A stretch of DNA of 64,000 bases from Sphingomonas horti (GTDB lineage Bacteria; Pseudomonadota; Alphaproteobacteria; Sphingomonadales; Sphingomonadaceae). The DNA lies in NCBI RefSeq assembly GCF_009753715.1, contig NZ_WQMS01000009.1:3847-67846 (forward strand), in the 5' to 3' direction. Positions 39,897 through 48,316 of the stretch are shown here, one piece after another. Numbering within the stretch: the stretch's first letter is position 1; every line of letters starts with the position of its first letter. Below the pieces are notes generated by a model. That model was not told the DNA's origin and searched no databases. It saw only the letters and a program-made list of their open reading frames with translations. The position numbers and the translations under genes were made by a program.

Positions 39897-41051
39897 GTGG
39901 ATCACATCCCCTATAGCTGTCAGGCGATCGAGCAGGCCGACATCGATGCCGTCGTATCCGTACTCCGCGCGCCGTTCCTGACTCAGGGGCCGGAGGTGGT
40001 CGCGTTCGAGCAAGCGTTCGCGCGCGCTCATCAGGTCCCGCACGCGGTCGCGGTATCGAACGCGACGGCCGCGCTGCACCTCGCCTGTGTCGCGCTCGGG
40101 GTCGGGCCGGGCTCCCTGGTCTGGACCAGCCCGAACAGCTTCCTGGCTTCCGCGAATTGCGCCCTCTACTGCGGTGGCGACATCGATTTTGTCGACATTG
40201 ATCCGTCGACGCGCAACATGTCGGCCGCGCACCTCGCAGCCAAGCTGGTGGCGGCCGACCGGCTTGGCCGGCTGCCGCATGTCGTGATCCCGGTCGACTT
40301 CGCGGGGCTGCCGGCGGACCTCGCCGAAATCCGCAGCCTTGCCGATCGATACGGTTTCAAGATCCTCGAGGATGCCAGCCACGCAACGGGCGCAAGCTAT
40401 CGGCATAATCCGATCGGAAGCGGCTTTGCTGATGCGACCGTGTTCAGCTTTCACGCTGTGAAAATCGTGACGACTGCCGAAGGCGGTGTCGTCACCACGC
40501 ACGATCCGGTGCTGGCTCGAAAGCTGGAACTGCTCCGGTCACACGGGATGACTCGCAATCCCGACGAAATGGACGTCAAGGACGAAGGTGCCTGGTATTA
40601 CGAACAGCAGGTCCTTGGCTTCAATTATCGGCTGACAGACATTCAGGCGGCGCTGGGACGATCGCAGCTGGCACGCCTGGATGCCATGCACGCCGCGCGC
40701 GTCGCGCTGGCGGACCGATACGACCGATTGCTGGAGGGCCTTCCGCTTCGGCTGCCGGCACGACTGGCCGACCGGATATCAGCATGGCACCTCTATGTCG
40801 TGGAGCTCCTGCCGGAGGCCCGGCTCTCGCGCGCCGAGGTCTTTGCCGGGCTGCGATCAGCCGGTATCGGGGTGAACGTTCATTACATCCCCATACACAT
40901 CCAGCCATATTACCGGCGCCTTGGCTTCGCCCCGGGCCAATTCCCCCACGCGGAAAATTACTATGCGCACGCGATCAGTCTGCCGCTCTTCCCCAAGATG
41001 ACGGAAGATCAGCAAGATCGCGTCGTGAGCGCGTTGCGCGGACTCGTCTGA
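39897..41051 (+). CDS. pseC: UDP-4-amino-sugar aminotransferase PseC
   Basis: PLP-dependent C4 aminotransferase of the Pse pathway (DegT family), 384 residues, GTG start at 39897. PLP phosphate and ring contacts are seen in SNATAALHLACVALG and EDASHATGA (Asp159); the Schiff-base Lys189 is in FSFHAVKIVTTAEGG. The N-terminal IPYSCQAIEQADIDAVVSVL matches PseC. It lies three bases after pseB, and its TGA shares one base with the pseF ATG, so the pathway genes are tightly coupled. Confidence 0.95.
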   Translation: MDHIPYSCQAIEQADIDAVVSVLRAPFLTQGPEVVAFEQAFARAHQVPHAVAVSNATAALHLACVALGVGPGSLVWTSPNSFLASANCALYCGGDIDFVDIDPSTRNMSAAHLAAKLVAADRLGRLPHVVIPVDFAGLPADLAEIRSLADRYGFKILEDASHATGASYRHNPIGSGFADATVFSFHAVKIVTTAEGGVVTTHDPVLARKLELLRSHGMTRNPDEMDVKDEGAWYYEQQVLGFNYRLTDIQAALGRSQLARLDAMHAARVALADRYDRLLEGLPLRLPARLADRISAWHLYVVELLPEARLSRAEVFAGLRSAGIGVNVHYIPIHIQPYYRRLGFAPGQFPHAENYYAHAISLPLFPKMTEDQQDRVVSALRGLV

Positions 41052-41734
41052 TGCGCGTTGCAGTGATTCCGGCGCGGGGGGGCAGCAAGCGGATACCACG
41101 CAAGAATATCCGTCCCTTTGGCGGCAAGCCTATGATCGCCTATGCGATTGATGCGGCGAAGGCGAGCGGCGCATTCGACCGCGTGGTCGTGAGTACGGAT
41201 GATGACGAGATTGCGGCGATTGCGGAGCGCCTTGGGGCGCAGCTTCCCTTCCGCCGGCCGCCGGAACTTGCGGACGATCACACGCCCACTGTGCCCGTCA
41301 TCCAGCATGCGATCGCTGAGTGTGCGCGCCTGGGCTGGGCTGTTCAATGGACGTGCTGCATCTATCCCGGTGTTCCGCTGATAGACCCTGCCGACATTAC
41401 GAACGCTTGGGATCTCCTCCAGGATCGGGGTGGCACCGGGTACAGTTTTCCGGTCGCGCAGTTTTCTTCACCTATCCAGAGAGCGCTTCGGCGGGAGGAG
41501 AGCGGCAAAGTCGAGCCAATTGATCCACGGCACGTCGCCACTCGCACGCAAGATCTCGAACCGGCCTATTTCGACGCGGGCCAATTTTACTGGGCATCTG
41601 CGGAAACCTGGCAACGCGGGCTTGCGATCCATGCGCACGCGCACACAATCATTCTTCCCGAATGGCGAGTGGTCGACATCGACACTCCCGACGATTGGAC
41701 GCGCGCGGAAGCGCTGTTCCGGGCCCTGGCCTGA
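41051..41734 (+). CDS. pseF: CMP-pseudaminic acid synthetase PseF
   Basis: Activates Pse with CTP to CMP-Pse, the glycosyl donor. 227 residues from ATG 41051 (overlapping the pseC stop); the frame is open further upstream only within pseC. The nucleotide-binding signature is AVIPARGGSKRIPRKNIRPF, followed by FDRVVVSTDDDEIAAIAE, TCCIYPGVPLIDPADI, and QFYWASAETW near the C-terminus with DIDTPDDW at the end. These match the CMP-sialic-acid synthetase-like PseF group. Confidence 0.94.
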   Translation: MRVAVIPARGGSKRIPRKNIRPFGGKPMIAYAIDAAKASGAFDRVVVSTDDDEIAAIAERLGAQLPFRRPPELADDHTPTVPVIQHAIAECARLGWAVQWTCCIYPGVPLIDPADITNAWDLLQDRGGTGYSFPVAQFSSPIQRALRREESGKVEPIDPRHVATRTQDLEPAYFDAGQFYWASAETWQRGLAIHAHAHTIILPEWRVVDIDTPDDWTRAEALFRALA

Positions 41735-41739
41735 AATCC

Positions 41740-42816
41740 ATGCGTGTCGCCATCCGTGTCGATGCATCGAAGGAAATCGGCACCGGCCATCTCGTCCGTT
41801 GTGTGGCTCTAGCTGCGGCTTTGAAGAAGTTCGGCTGCGAAATCCGCTTCGTCATGCGAGATCTTGGCCTCCAAGTTGCGAAGACCCTGCAATCCGGCGG
41901 GCACTCGGTCGAGCTTCTGCCCGCTCCTCGTTCGGTGATGCCGCACGGGTGCACAGGCCACGCCGCCTGGGCCGGGGTCGACCAGATTCAGGACGCCATC
42001 GAAACCGCCGAGAATATCGGCCGGCCCGATTGGGTGGTCGTTGACCACTATGCGTTCGATTCAGGGTGGCATTCAATGGTGCGCGCGCGCTCGGGTGCGG
42101 CGATCGCGGCCATTGATGATCTGGCCGATCGCCCTTTGGCGGCGGATCTGATCATCGATCACAACCTTCACGTCGATCATCGGCGTAAATATGCCGGTAT
42201 CGCCGGGAACGCCCTGCTGCTGGGCGGTCCGCGCTACGCCCTGTTGAGCCAGCGATATGCGGATGCACCGCGCTATGTTCCGTGCGAGGAGGTCCGCAGC
42301 ATCGGCATCTTCATGGGTGGCGTTGACCTTGGCAACATATCCGATCGCGTGCTTCAGGGCATCGACCTGGCAGGATTCAAGGGCTGGGTTGAACTGGTCT
42401 CGACGTCTTCAAACCCCAATCTGGCCGAGTTGCGGCAAATTGTGGGGCGACGCTCGAAGACGGAAATCTCAGTTGATCTTCCCGATTTGTCGGCGTTCTT
42501 TGCGAAACACGACCTTCAGATCGGCGCAGCCGGCGGCGCGACGTGGGAGCGCTGCTGCATAGGAGCGCCATCCCTCCTTCTGATTGTCGCGGAAAATCAG
42601 ATGTCCGTCGCGCCAGCTCTGTTCGAACAAGGCATCGCCGCCGGTGTCACCCCGCAGCGTTCCCTTGAGGTGAAGGATATCCGCGACGCAATCTCGGCAC
42701 TGGTCCGGGATCCCGCGCGTCGCGCGATACTTGCAGAGCGTTCGCGTGCGCTGGTCGACGGGCTTGGGGCATTGCGCGTGGCCGAGGCCATGCATGAGCA
42801 CCGGGGGTCGAGATGA
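41740..42816 (+). CDS. pseG: UDP-sugar hydrolase PseG
   Basis: Removes UDP from UDP-2,4-diacetamido-2,4,6-trideoxy-beta-L-altropyranose in the Pse route. 358 residues from ATG 41740. N-terminus MRVAIRVDASKEIGTGHLVR carries His17, equivalent to the catalytic His of known PseG; DHYAFDSGWH and GAAGGATWERCCIGAPSLLL (UDP-binding GT-B-like region) follow. The last four bases overlap the next gene (ATGA). Confidence 0.93.
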   Translation: MRVAIRVDASKEIGTGHLVRCVALAAALKKFGCEIRFVMRDLGLQVAKTLQSGGHSVELLPAPRSVMPHGCTGHAAWAGVDQIQDAIETAENIGRPDWVVVDHYAFDSGWHSMVRARSGAAIAAIDDLADRPLAADLIIDHNLHVDHRRKYAGIAGNALLLGGPRYALLSQRYADAPRYVPCEEVRSIGIFMGGVDLGNISDRVLQGIDLAGFKGWVELVSTSSNPNLAELRQIVGRRSKTEISVDLPDLSAFFAKHDLQIGAAGGATWERCCIGAPSLLLIVAENQMSVAPALFEQGIAAGVTPQRSLEVKDIRDAISALVRDPARRAILAERSRALVDGLGALRVAEAMHEHRGSR

Positions 42817-43445
42817 AGATTGCCGTCCTGTGCAGTGATCCGCTGCATCCGGTCAACGTCTGGCTGCAGCGGTGGAAGGAGACGAACCGTGCGCGCGGTG
42901 AGATTTCCATTTACCGCGATTATCGGGATCTGACGGATGGCGACTTTCTGTTCTTGATTTCCTGCCATCAGGTCATCCGCAAGGAAGTCCGCGACCGTTT
43001 CCGCTTTTGCCTGGTCATCCATGCCAGCGACCTGCCGCAGGGTCGCGGATGGTCGCCGATTGTCTGGACTATCGTCAGCGGCCGGAACGATGTCACCGTC
43101 ACACTTCTCAATGCAGAGGATGATGTGGACAGCGGCGACATTTGGGCGCAGCGCCACCTGATGTTCGACGGGACCGAGCTGCACGATGAAATCAATCGGG
43201 CGCTGTTCGATGCAGAGACTGAGCTGATGACGTGGGCACTGACCCATTGCTTCACCAGCACGCCTCGCCCTCAATCAGGCGATCCGACATACCTGCCGAA
43301 ACGCAGCCCTGCCGACAGCGAGATTGATCCGGCTAGGCCGCTCACCGAGGTATTCGACCTGTTGCGGGCTGCGGATCCGGACCGCTATCCGGCGTTCTTC
43401 GAACATCGCGGGCAGCGCTATCGTATTCGTTTGGAGAAGATGTAG
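42813..43445 (+). CDS. Formyltransferase-like protein in the Pse cluster
   Basis: 210 residues, similar to the N-terminal catalytic domain of methionyl-tRNA formyltransferase and sugar N-formyltransferases. The landmark HASDLPQGRGWSPIVWTI has the catalytic His of the usual NxHxSLLP motif, although the preceding Asn position reads Val (CLVIHAS). DDVDSGDIWAQ supplies the catalytic Asp. A C-terminal tail of about 60 residues (after CFTSTPRPQ) probably recognises the sugar. It lies between pseG and pseI, overlapping pseG, so it most likely N-formylates a Pse precursor using formyl-tetrahydrofolate. The acceptor nitrogen is unknown. Confidence 0.82.
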   Translation: MKIAVLCSDPLHPVNVWLQRWKETNRARGEISIYRDYRDLTDGDFLFLISCHQVIRKEVRDRFRFCLVIHASDLPQGRGWSPIVWTIVSGRNDVTVTLLNAEDDVDSGDIWAQRHLMFDGTELHDEINRALFDAETELMTWALTHCFTSTPRPQSGDPTYLPKRSPADSEIDPARPLTEVFDLLRAADPDRYPAFFEHRGQRYRIRLEKM

Positions 43446-44492
43446 ATGATCAGGATTCAGGAGCGCGAAATCGATCGGAGGGCGCGTCCCTACCTCATCG
43501 CCGAAATGTCTGGAAACCACAACCAGTCGATCGAGCGGGCTTTCGCGATTCTGGATGCCGCGGCCGAGGCGGGTGCAGATGCAATCAAGCTGCAGACTTA
43601 TACCGCCGATACCATGACATTGAACACAACCGCCCCGGGCTTTTTGATCGAAGACCCGAATAGTCTGTGGGCGGGGCGGCAGCTCTACAGCCTCTATGAC
43701 GAGGCGCATACACCATGGGATTGGCACAAGCCGCTGATCGAGCGGGCCAGTCGTCACGGGATGCACTGCTTCTCGACGCCATTCGACGAATCGGCCGTGG
43801 ATTTTCTCGAAGAGCTCGAGGTCCCGGCCTACAAGATCGCGTCCTTTGAGATCACAGACCTGCCGCTCATCCAAAAGGTCGCCCAAACCGGTAAGCCGAT
43901 GATCATGTCGACCGGCATGGCAACAATGGCGGAAATCGACGAGGCGGTGCGCACGGCCAGGGCCGCCGGCAACGATCGGATCGTCTTGCTGAAATGCACG
44001 AGCACTTATCCGGCCAGCCCTGAGAACACGAACATATCGACCATCCCGAACATGCGCGAGGCATTCGGAGTGGAAGTCGGCTTGTCCGATCACACGACGG
44101 GTTGCGGCGTCGCCGTGGCCGCGGTGAGCCTCGGAGCGGTGATGATCGAAAAGCACTTCACGCTACGCCGTGCCGACGGCGGTGTCGATTCGAGCTTCTC
44201 GATGGAGCCCGAGGAGTTCAGGTTGATGCGGGAGGAGACAGAACGCGCGTGGCAGGCGCTCGGCACAGTCAGCTATGGCTGCACCGAGGCAGAAAAGAAC
44301 TCGCTCGTCTTCCGCCGCTCGCTCTACATTGCTCAGGATGTGGAGGCGGGCGACACGCTGACGCCGGACAATCTCAGAATCATTCGCCCTGGCTTCGGCC
44401 TGCCGCCCAAATTCTACGGCGAGTTGCTGGGCAAGCGCGTGAAGCAGCCACTGACCGCAGGGACGCCCGTCAGTTGGGACATGCTTGCCTGA
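43446..44492 (+). CDS. pseI: Pseudaminic acid synthase PseI
   Basis: Condenses phosphoenolpyruvate with the 6-deoxy-AltdiNAc sugar to make Pse. 348 residues in two domains: a NeuB-type TIM barrel (about 1-275) with YLIAEMSGNHNQSIERA, GADAIKLQTYTADTMTL, FDESAVDFLEEL, MIMSTGMATMAEI, LSDHTTGCGVAVAAVSLGA and EKHFTLRR; and a C-terminal SAF domain (about 285-348) with AGDTLTPDNLRIIRPGFGLP. It starts directly after the formyltransferase gene. Confidence 0.95.
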   Translation: MIRIQEREIDRRARPYLIAEMSGNHNQSIERAFAILDAAAEAGADAIKLQTYTADTMTLNTTAPGFLIEDPNSLWAGRQLYSLYDEAHTPWDWHKPLIERASRHGMHCFSTPFDESAVDFLEELEVPAYKIASFEITDLPLIQKVAQTGKPMIMSTGMATMAEIDEAVRTARAAGNDRIVLLKCTSTYPASPENTNISTIPNMREAFGVEVGLSDHTTGCGVAVAAVSLGAVMIEKHFTLRRADGGVDSSFSMEPEEFRLMREETERAWQALGTVSYGCTEAEKNSLVFRRSLYIAQDVEAGDTLTPDNLRIIRPGFGLPPKFYGELLGKRVKQPLTAGTPVSWDMLA

Positions 44493-44502
44493 AGCGGAAA
44501 CA

Positions 44503-45504
44503 ATGTATCGCGTCCTGATCATCGGTTGCGGCGACATCGCGGGGGGGTTCGACGCGAGGCGATCGGCGGCGTCTCCGCCGCTGACCCATGCGGGCGCCTT
44601 TGCTCGTGATCCCCGTTTCCAGATATCTGCATGCGTGGATCCTGCTCCGGACCGCCGTGCGGCATTCCGAAAGCGTTGGAATGTCCCCGCAAGTGCAAGC
44701 GATCTGGGCACGCTCTTAGCGAAGGCGGGAGACTACGATGTCATCAGCATTTGCTCACCCACCCCGCTCCACGAGGAGCATTTCACGGCGGCTCTGGCCC
44801 TCAAGCCGCAGCTGATCTTCTGCGAAAAGCCGGTGTCGAGCACGGCCGCGACGACCGAGAATCTGATTTCGGCGGCACGTCGGGCAAATGTGAAGCTCGC
44901 CGTCAATTACACGCGCCGCTGGGATCCCGCTGTGCTGAGGCTGGCTGCAGAGCTGCGGTCGGGTGAATGGGGCGAAGTCCGTTCGGTCGGCGCGGTCTAT
45001 ACGAAAGGCGTGGTCCACAATGGCGGCCATCTGATCGACCTCTTGCATCTGCTACTGGGCGAGCTGCAAGTCGTCACGGCTGGTCCTCCGCGCTTCGATT
45101 TCTGGCGCGAAGATCCCAGCGTTCCGGCATTGCTGCGCTCCCGCGGCGGCGTTCCGGTGCAAATCATGATTGGCGATGCGCGGGACTATTCCATTTTCGA
45201 AGTCACCCTGATTACCGAAAAGGGTGTGATTGTGATGCTTGACGGCGGCCGTTCCTGGGCAATCCGACGAGTCGAGGACAGCAACGTCTTTTCCGGATAT
45301 CGAGTTCTCAGCGCTGCGGATACTATCGAAGGGGGCTTCGATCTCGCCATGTCCCGCGCCGTCGCCAACATCGCTGGCGCGCTCGTCGATCAAGAGGCGC
45401 TCGCCAGCAGCGGCACAAATGCGCTAGCTGCACAGCGCTTGTGCGAAATGATTCGATCGCGCGCGCTCTCATCCTGCTCACATTCCTCTGAGGGTCTTCC
45501 ATGA
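44503..45504 (+). CDS. Gfo/Idh/MocA-family oxidoreductase
   Basis: 333 residues from ATG 44503 (a TTG at 44485 is in frame but inside pseI). Rossmann motif VLIIGCGDIAGGFD, then the ICSPTPLHEEHF segment and the catalytic-type FCEKPVSST; the C-terminal beta-sheet domain carries the HNGGHLIDLLHLLLGE segment with the conserved His. It probably oxidises or reduces an NDP-sugar, perhaps generating the keto sugar used by the DegT aminotransferase gene that follows with a four-base overlap. Confidence 0.83.
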   Translation: MYRVLIIGCGDIAGGFDARRSAASPPLTHAGAFARDPRFQISACVDPAPDRRAAFRKRWNVPASASDLGTLLAKAGDYDVISICSPTPLHEEHFTAALALKPQLIFCEKPVSSTAATTENLISAARRANVKLAVNYTRRWDPAVLRLAAELRSGEWGEVRSVGAVYTKGVVHNGGHLIDLLHLLLGELQVVTAGPPRFDFWREDPSVPALLRSRGGVPVQIMIGDARDYSIFEVTLITEKGVIVMLDGGRSWAIRRVEDSNVFSGYRVLSAADTIEGGFDLAMSRAVANIAGALVDQEALASSGTNALAAQRLCEMIRSRALSSCSHSSEGLP

Positions 45505-46775
45505 CGAATTCGCTTGCGCTGCTGGGCGGCACGCCGACGATCACCAGGCCGCTGCAGCCCTTCAAGAGCATGGGCGAGGAAGAGGCGGAAGCCGCGGCGC
45601 GCGTGGTCCGCTCGGGGGTCCTTTCTGCGTTCATCGGAGCGCCGGGCGAGTTCTTCCTTGGGGGGCCGGAGGTCCGTGCTTTCGAAAAAAAGGCCGCAGA
45701 TTATTTCGGCGTCAGACACGCAATTTCGGTCAACAGCTGGACTTCTGGCCTGATCGCAGCCGTCGGCGCGATCGGTATCGAGCCAGGGGACGAGATCATA
45801 ACGGTGCCCTGGACGATGTCGGCAACGGCAATGGCGATCCTTCACTGGAACGCGATTCCGGTCTTCGCCGATATCGATCCGGATGATTTCAACATCGATC
45901 CTGGGTCGGTGGAAGCGCTGGTCGGGCCTCGGACGCGCGCCATTCTGGCGGTCGACATCTTCGGCCAGTCGTCCGACATCAAGGCCCTGCGAGCGATCGC
46001 GGACCGCCACGGCCTGAAACTCCTGACCGACACGGCGCAAGCGCCCGGCTCGCGGACTGGCAATCGCTATACCGGCACGGTCGCCGATATCGGCGGATTC
46101 AGCCTCAACTACCACAAGCACATCCACTGCGGCGAAGGGGGCATCCTGGTCACCGACGATGACCGGCTTGCGGAACGGCTATGCCTGATCCGGAACCACG
46201 CGGAATCGGTTATCAAGAGCGACCGGCCCGCCGACCTCGCTAACATGATCGGCTATAATTTCCGAATGGGTGAGATCGAGGCGGCGATCGCCTCTGTCCA
46301 GCTCGACAAGCTCGAATCCCGCGTGGCCAGCCGTCAGAGCATCGCGCGCCGGCTCGATCAGGGATTGGGGGTTCTGCCCGGTCTCACCACGCCGAAGACT
46401 GAGCCGGACGGCACACATGTCTATTATGTGTATGGCCTCAAGCTCGATCCGGCGATTGTTGGCGCATCCCGCGCGCGCATCGTGGACGCATTGAAAGCGG
46501 AAGGCGTGCCCGGGCTGATGTGCGGCTATCAGAACCTGCACACGCTTCCGCTGTTCAGAAACAAGATCGCCTACGGAACCGGTGGTTTTCCCTTCACGCT
46601 GGCTTCCCGCGACATTCGCTACGGCCACGGTACCTGCCCGATTGCGGAAGATTTACATGAACGGACATTCCTCGGCCTGAACATGTGCATGTTTGAATTT
46701 CCGCCTGAAGACGTCGATGAGGTTATCGCGGCATTTCGCAAAGTGTGGGACAATTTGGATGCCTTGCGGGTGTAA
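45501..46775 (+). CDS. DegT/DnrJ/EryC1-family aminotransferase
   Basis: PLP-dependent sugar aminotransferase, 424 residues. The PLP Lys is K206 in FSLNYHKHIHCGEGG; the pyridine-N contact is Asp177 in LLTDTAQAPG; SWTSGLIAAVGAIGI is the cofactor phosphate loop. The C-terminus is longer than in PseC and the N-terminus (LALLGGTPTITRPLQPFKSM) resembles StrS/AHBA-synthase-like members. It is a second aminotransferase beside PseC, so a second amino sugar (or an inositol amine) may be made. Pairs with the preceding Gfo/Idh gene. Confidence 0.85.
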   Translation: MTNSLALLGGTPTITRPLQPFKSMGEEEAEAAARVVRSGVLSAFIGAPGEFFLGGPEVRAFEKKAADYFGVRHAISVNSWTSGLIAAVGAIGIEPGDEIITVPWTMSATAMAILHWNAIPVFADIDPDDFNIDPGSVEALVGPRTRAILAVDIFGQSSDIKALRAIADRHGLKLLTDTAQAPGSRTGNRYTGTVADIGGFSLNYHKHIHCGEGGILVTDDDRLAERLCLIRNHAESVIKSDRPADLANMIGYNFRMGEIEAAIASVQLDKLESRVASRQSIARRLDQGLGVLPGLTTPKTEPDGTHVYYVYGLKLDPAIVGASRARIVDALKAEGVPGLMCGYQNLHTLPLFRNKIAYGTGGFPFTLASRDIRYGHGTCPIAEDLHERTFLGLNMCMFEFPPEDVDEVIAAFRKVWDNLDALRV

Positions 46776-46780
46776 AGCGC

Positions 46781-47296
46781 ATGAACACGCTGCGAGGACA
46801 AAAGGTAATTCTCCAAAGATTCACGCTTGATGACGTGACGGACACCTATATCGGATGGCTGAACGATCCGGATGTGGTGCGCTACTCGAACCAGCGCTTT
46901 CGCAGGCACGACTACGACACGTGTCTATCTTATCTCAGATCGTTCGACGACGGCCCCAACCTCTTTGTATCGGTCCGGACCTTCGGAGGCGAGCCGATCG
47001 GGACGATGACCGTTTATCGCTCGCTTCCGCACGGAACCGCCGATGTCGGGATCCTCATCGGCAAGAAGTGCTTCTGGGGCGGAGGTTTCGGCCAGGACGC
47101 CTGGAATCTGATGCTCGGCTGGCTGCTTGGCCAGCCGGCGATCCGAAAAGTGACCGCGGGAACGCTTGCCTGCAATCGTGGCATGGTGCGTGTGATGGAA
47201 CGTTCCGGCATGGAGCTGGAGGGCGTGAGGCGGAGGCAGGAGTTGGTCGACGGGGAGCCGGTGGACCTGATGCTTTATGGAAAGTTCGCCCGATGA
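46781..47296 (+). CDS. pseH: GNAT N-acetyltransferase, candidate PseH
   Basis: 171 residues from ATG 46781, RimJ/RimL-type GNAT. YIGWLNDPDVVRYSNQRFRRH is typical of PseH-like acetyltransferases acting on amino sugars; the acetyl-CoA region is DVGILIGKKCFWGGGFGQDAW, followed by ACNRGMVRVMERSGMELEG. The Pse pathway needs an N4-acetyltransferase between PseC and PseG, and this is the only GNAT in the cluster, so I assign PseH with moderate certainty. It sits after the DegT gene rather than among pseBCFG. Stop overlaps the next start (ATGA). Confidence 0.65.
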   Translation: MNTLRGQKVILQRFTLDDVTDTYIGWLNDPDVVRYSNQRFRRHDYDTCLSYLRSFDDGPNLFVSVRTFGGEPIGTMTVYRSLPHGTADVGILIGKKCFWGGGFGQDAWNLMLGWLLGQPAIRKVTAGTLACNRGMVRVMERSGMELEGVRRRQELVDGEPVDLMLYGKFAR

Positions 47297-48171
47297 TCGA
47301 TCTGGCATCGCCGATTGCGATCGTGGCGCATGATGCCGGTGCCGCCAATATCATCGTCAACTGGGTCGATGCGGCAATTGCGAAATCATGTCGCCCGGTG
47401 ATGGAGGGCCCGGCGCTGAAAATCTGGCGGGAACGGTTTCCCGACCATCTTCCCTGCAGCCTGTCAGAGGCGCTGGGCAGTGCTGCATCGATGATTTCGG
47501 GGACCGGCTGGGCCAGCGATCTCGAACACGAGGCTCGCGCGGCCGCGCGACACGCCGGTATTCATTCCGTTGCGGTGATCGACCACTGGCTCAACTATCG
47601 GGCGCGCTTCTCGCGATCCGGGATCGAGGTGTTGCCCGACGAGATCTGGGTAACGGATAAATATGCCTATGTCTTGGCGCGGGACATCTTCCGCGATGTT
47701 CCGGTTCAGCAGAAGCCCAACCTGTATCTCGACCGTCAGGCGAAGGCGGCCGGTCCCCGTCCGGACAATGGCGACCTCTTGTTCGTTGCGGAGCCCGCAC
47801 GCAGCGAATGGGGCCGCGGACGGGCGGGCGAGTTCCAGGCGCTGGACTATCTGACGCAACACGCGGGCGCGGCCGGCATCCCGTCCGATTGTCCGATGCG
47901 ACTTCGCCCGCACCCCTCTGACCCGCCGGGAAAATATGACGCATGGATCAACTCCCATCCGAACTGGTGTCTTGACGATTCGAGAGATATTGCCGAGGCT
48001 ATCAGGGGTGCGCGATGGGTCGCTGGACTGCAATCTTTCGCGTTGGTCGTTGCCATCGCAGCAGACCGTCCCGCGTTGAGTGCGCTCCCCGACCATGCTC
48101 CCGCGTGCGCCTTGCCGCATGACAAAGTCGTTCATCTCCGGCGCCTGGTAGCCTCGCAGAACCCGGAGTAG
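47293..48171 (+). CDS. Unknown protein of the Pse cluster
   Basis: 292 residues; no family recognised. It starts SPIAIVAHDAGAANIIVNWV, an alternating strand-loop-helix pattern like the N-terminal Rossmann half of GT-B glycosyltransferases or UDP-sugar hydrolases. A later block MRLRPHPSDPPGKYDAW followed by ISHxN-like polar sequence and GARWVAGLQSFALVVAIAA resembles the C-terminal HP...S/G-x-x-S region of capsule-synthesis/glycerophosphotransferase-like proteins. A glycosyltransferase or hydrolase role is possible. It overlaps the GNAT gene by four bases. Confidence 0.55.
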   Translation: MIDLASPIAIVAHDAGAANIIVNWVDAAIAKSCRPVMEGPALKIWRERFPDHLPCSLSEALGSAASMISGTGWASDLEHEARAAARHAGIHSVAVIDHWLNYRARFSRSGIEVLPDEIWVTDKYAYVLARDIFRDVPVQQKPNLYLDRQAKAAGPRPDNGDLLFVAEPARSEWGRGRAGEFQALDYLTQHAGAAGIPSDCPMRLRPHPSDPPGKYDAWINSHPNWCLDDSRDIAEAIRGARWVAGLQSFALVVAIAADRPALSALPDHAPACALPHDKVVHLRRLVASQNPE

Positions 48172-48316
48172 GCCTATGGATTCTGGCTCGCGAGCATCTA
48201 TAAGCCGCGAACGGGTGGACGCGAAGCTGCATGTTCGGATCGCAGATGGAAGCGCGCCGGGTTGCTACCCGCGGGACTGCCAGCCTCCGTGCGTGACCTA
48301 AACGATTGTTTGTTAG

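Noticed and set aside
48172-48316. Riboswitch or tRNA-like element before the amidotransferase module
   Set aside because: Only a weak short inverted repeat (GGGTTGCTACCC region); no cloverleaf or TPsiC-like sequence seen.
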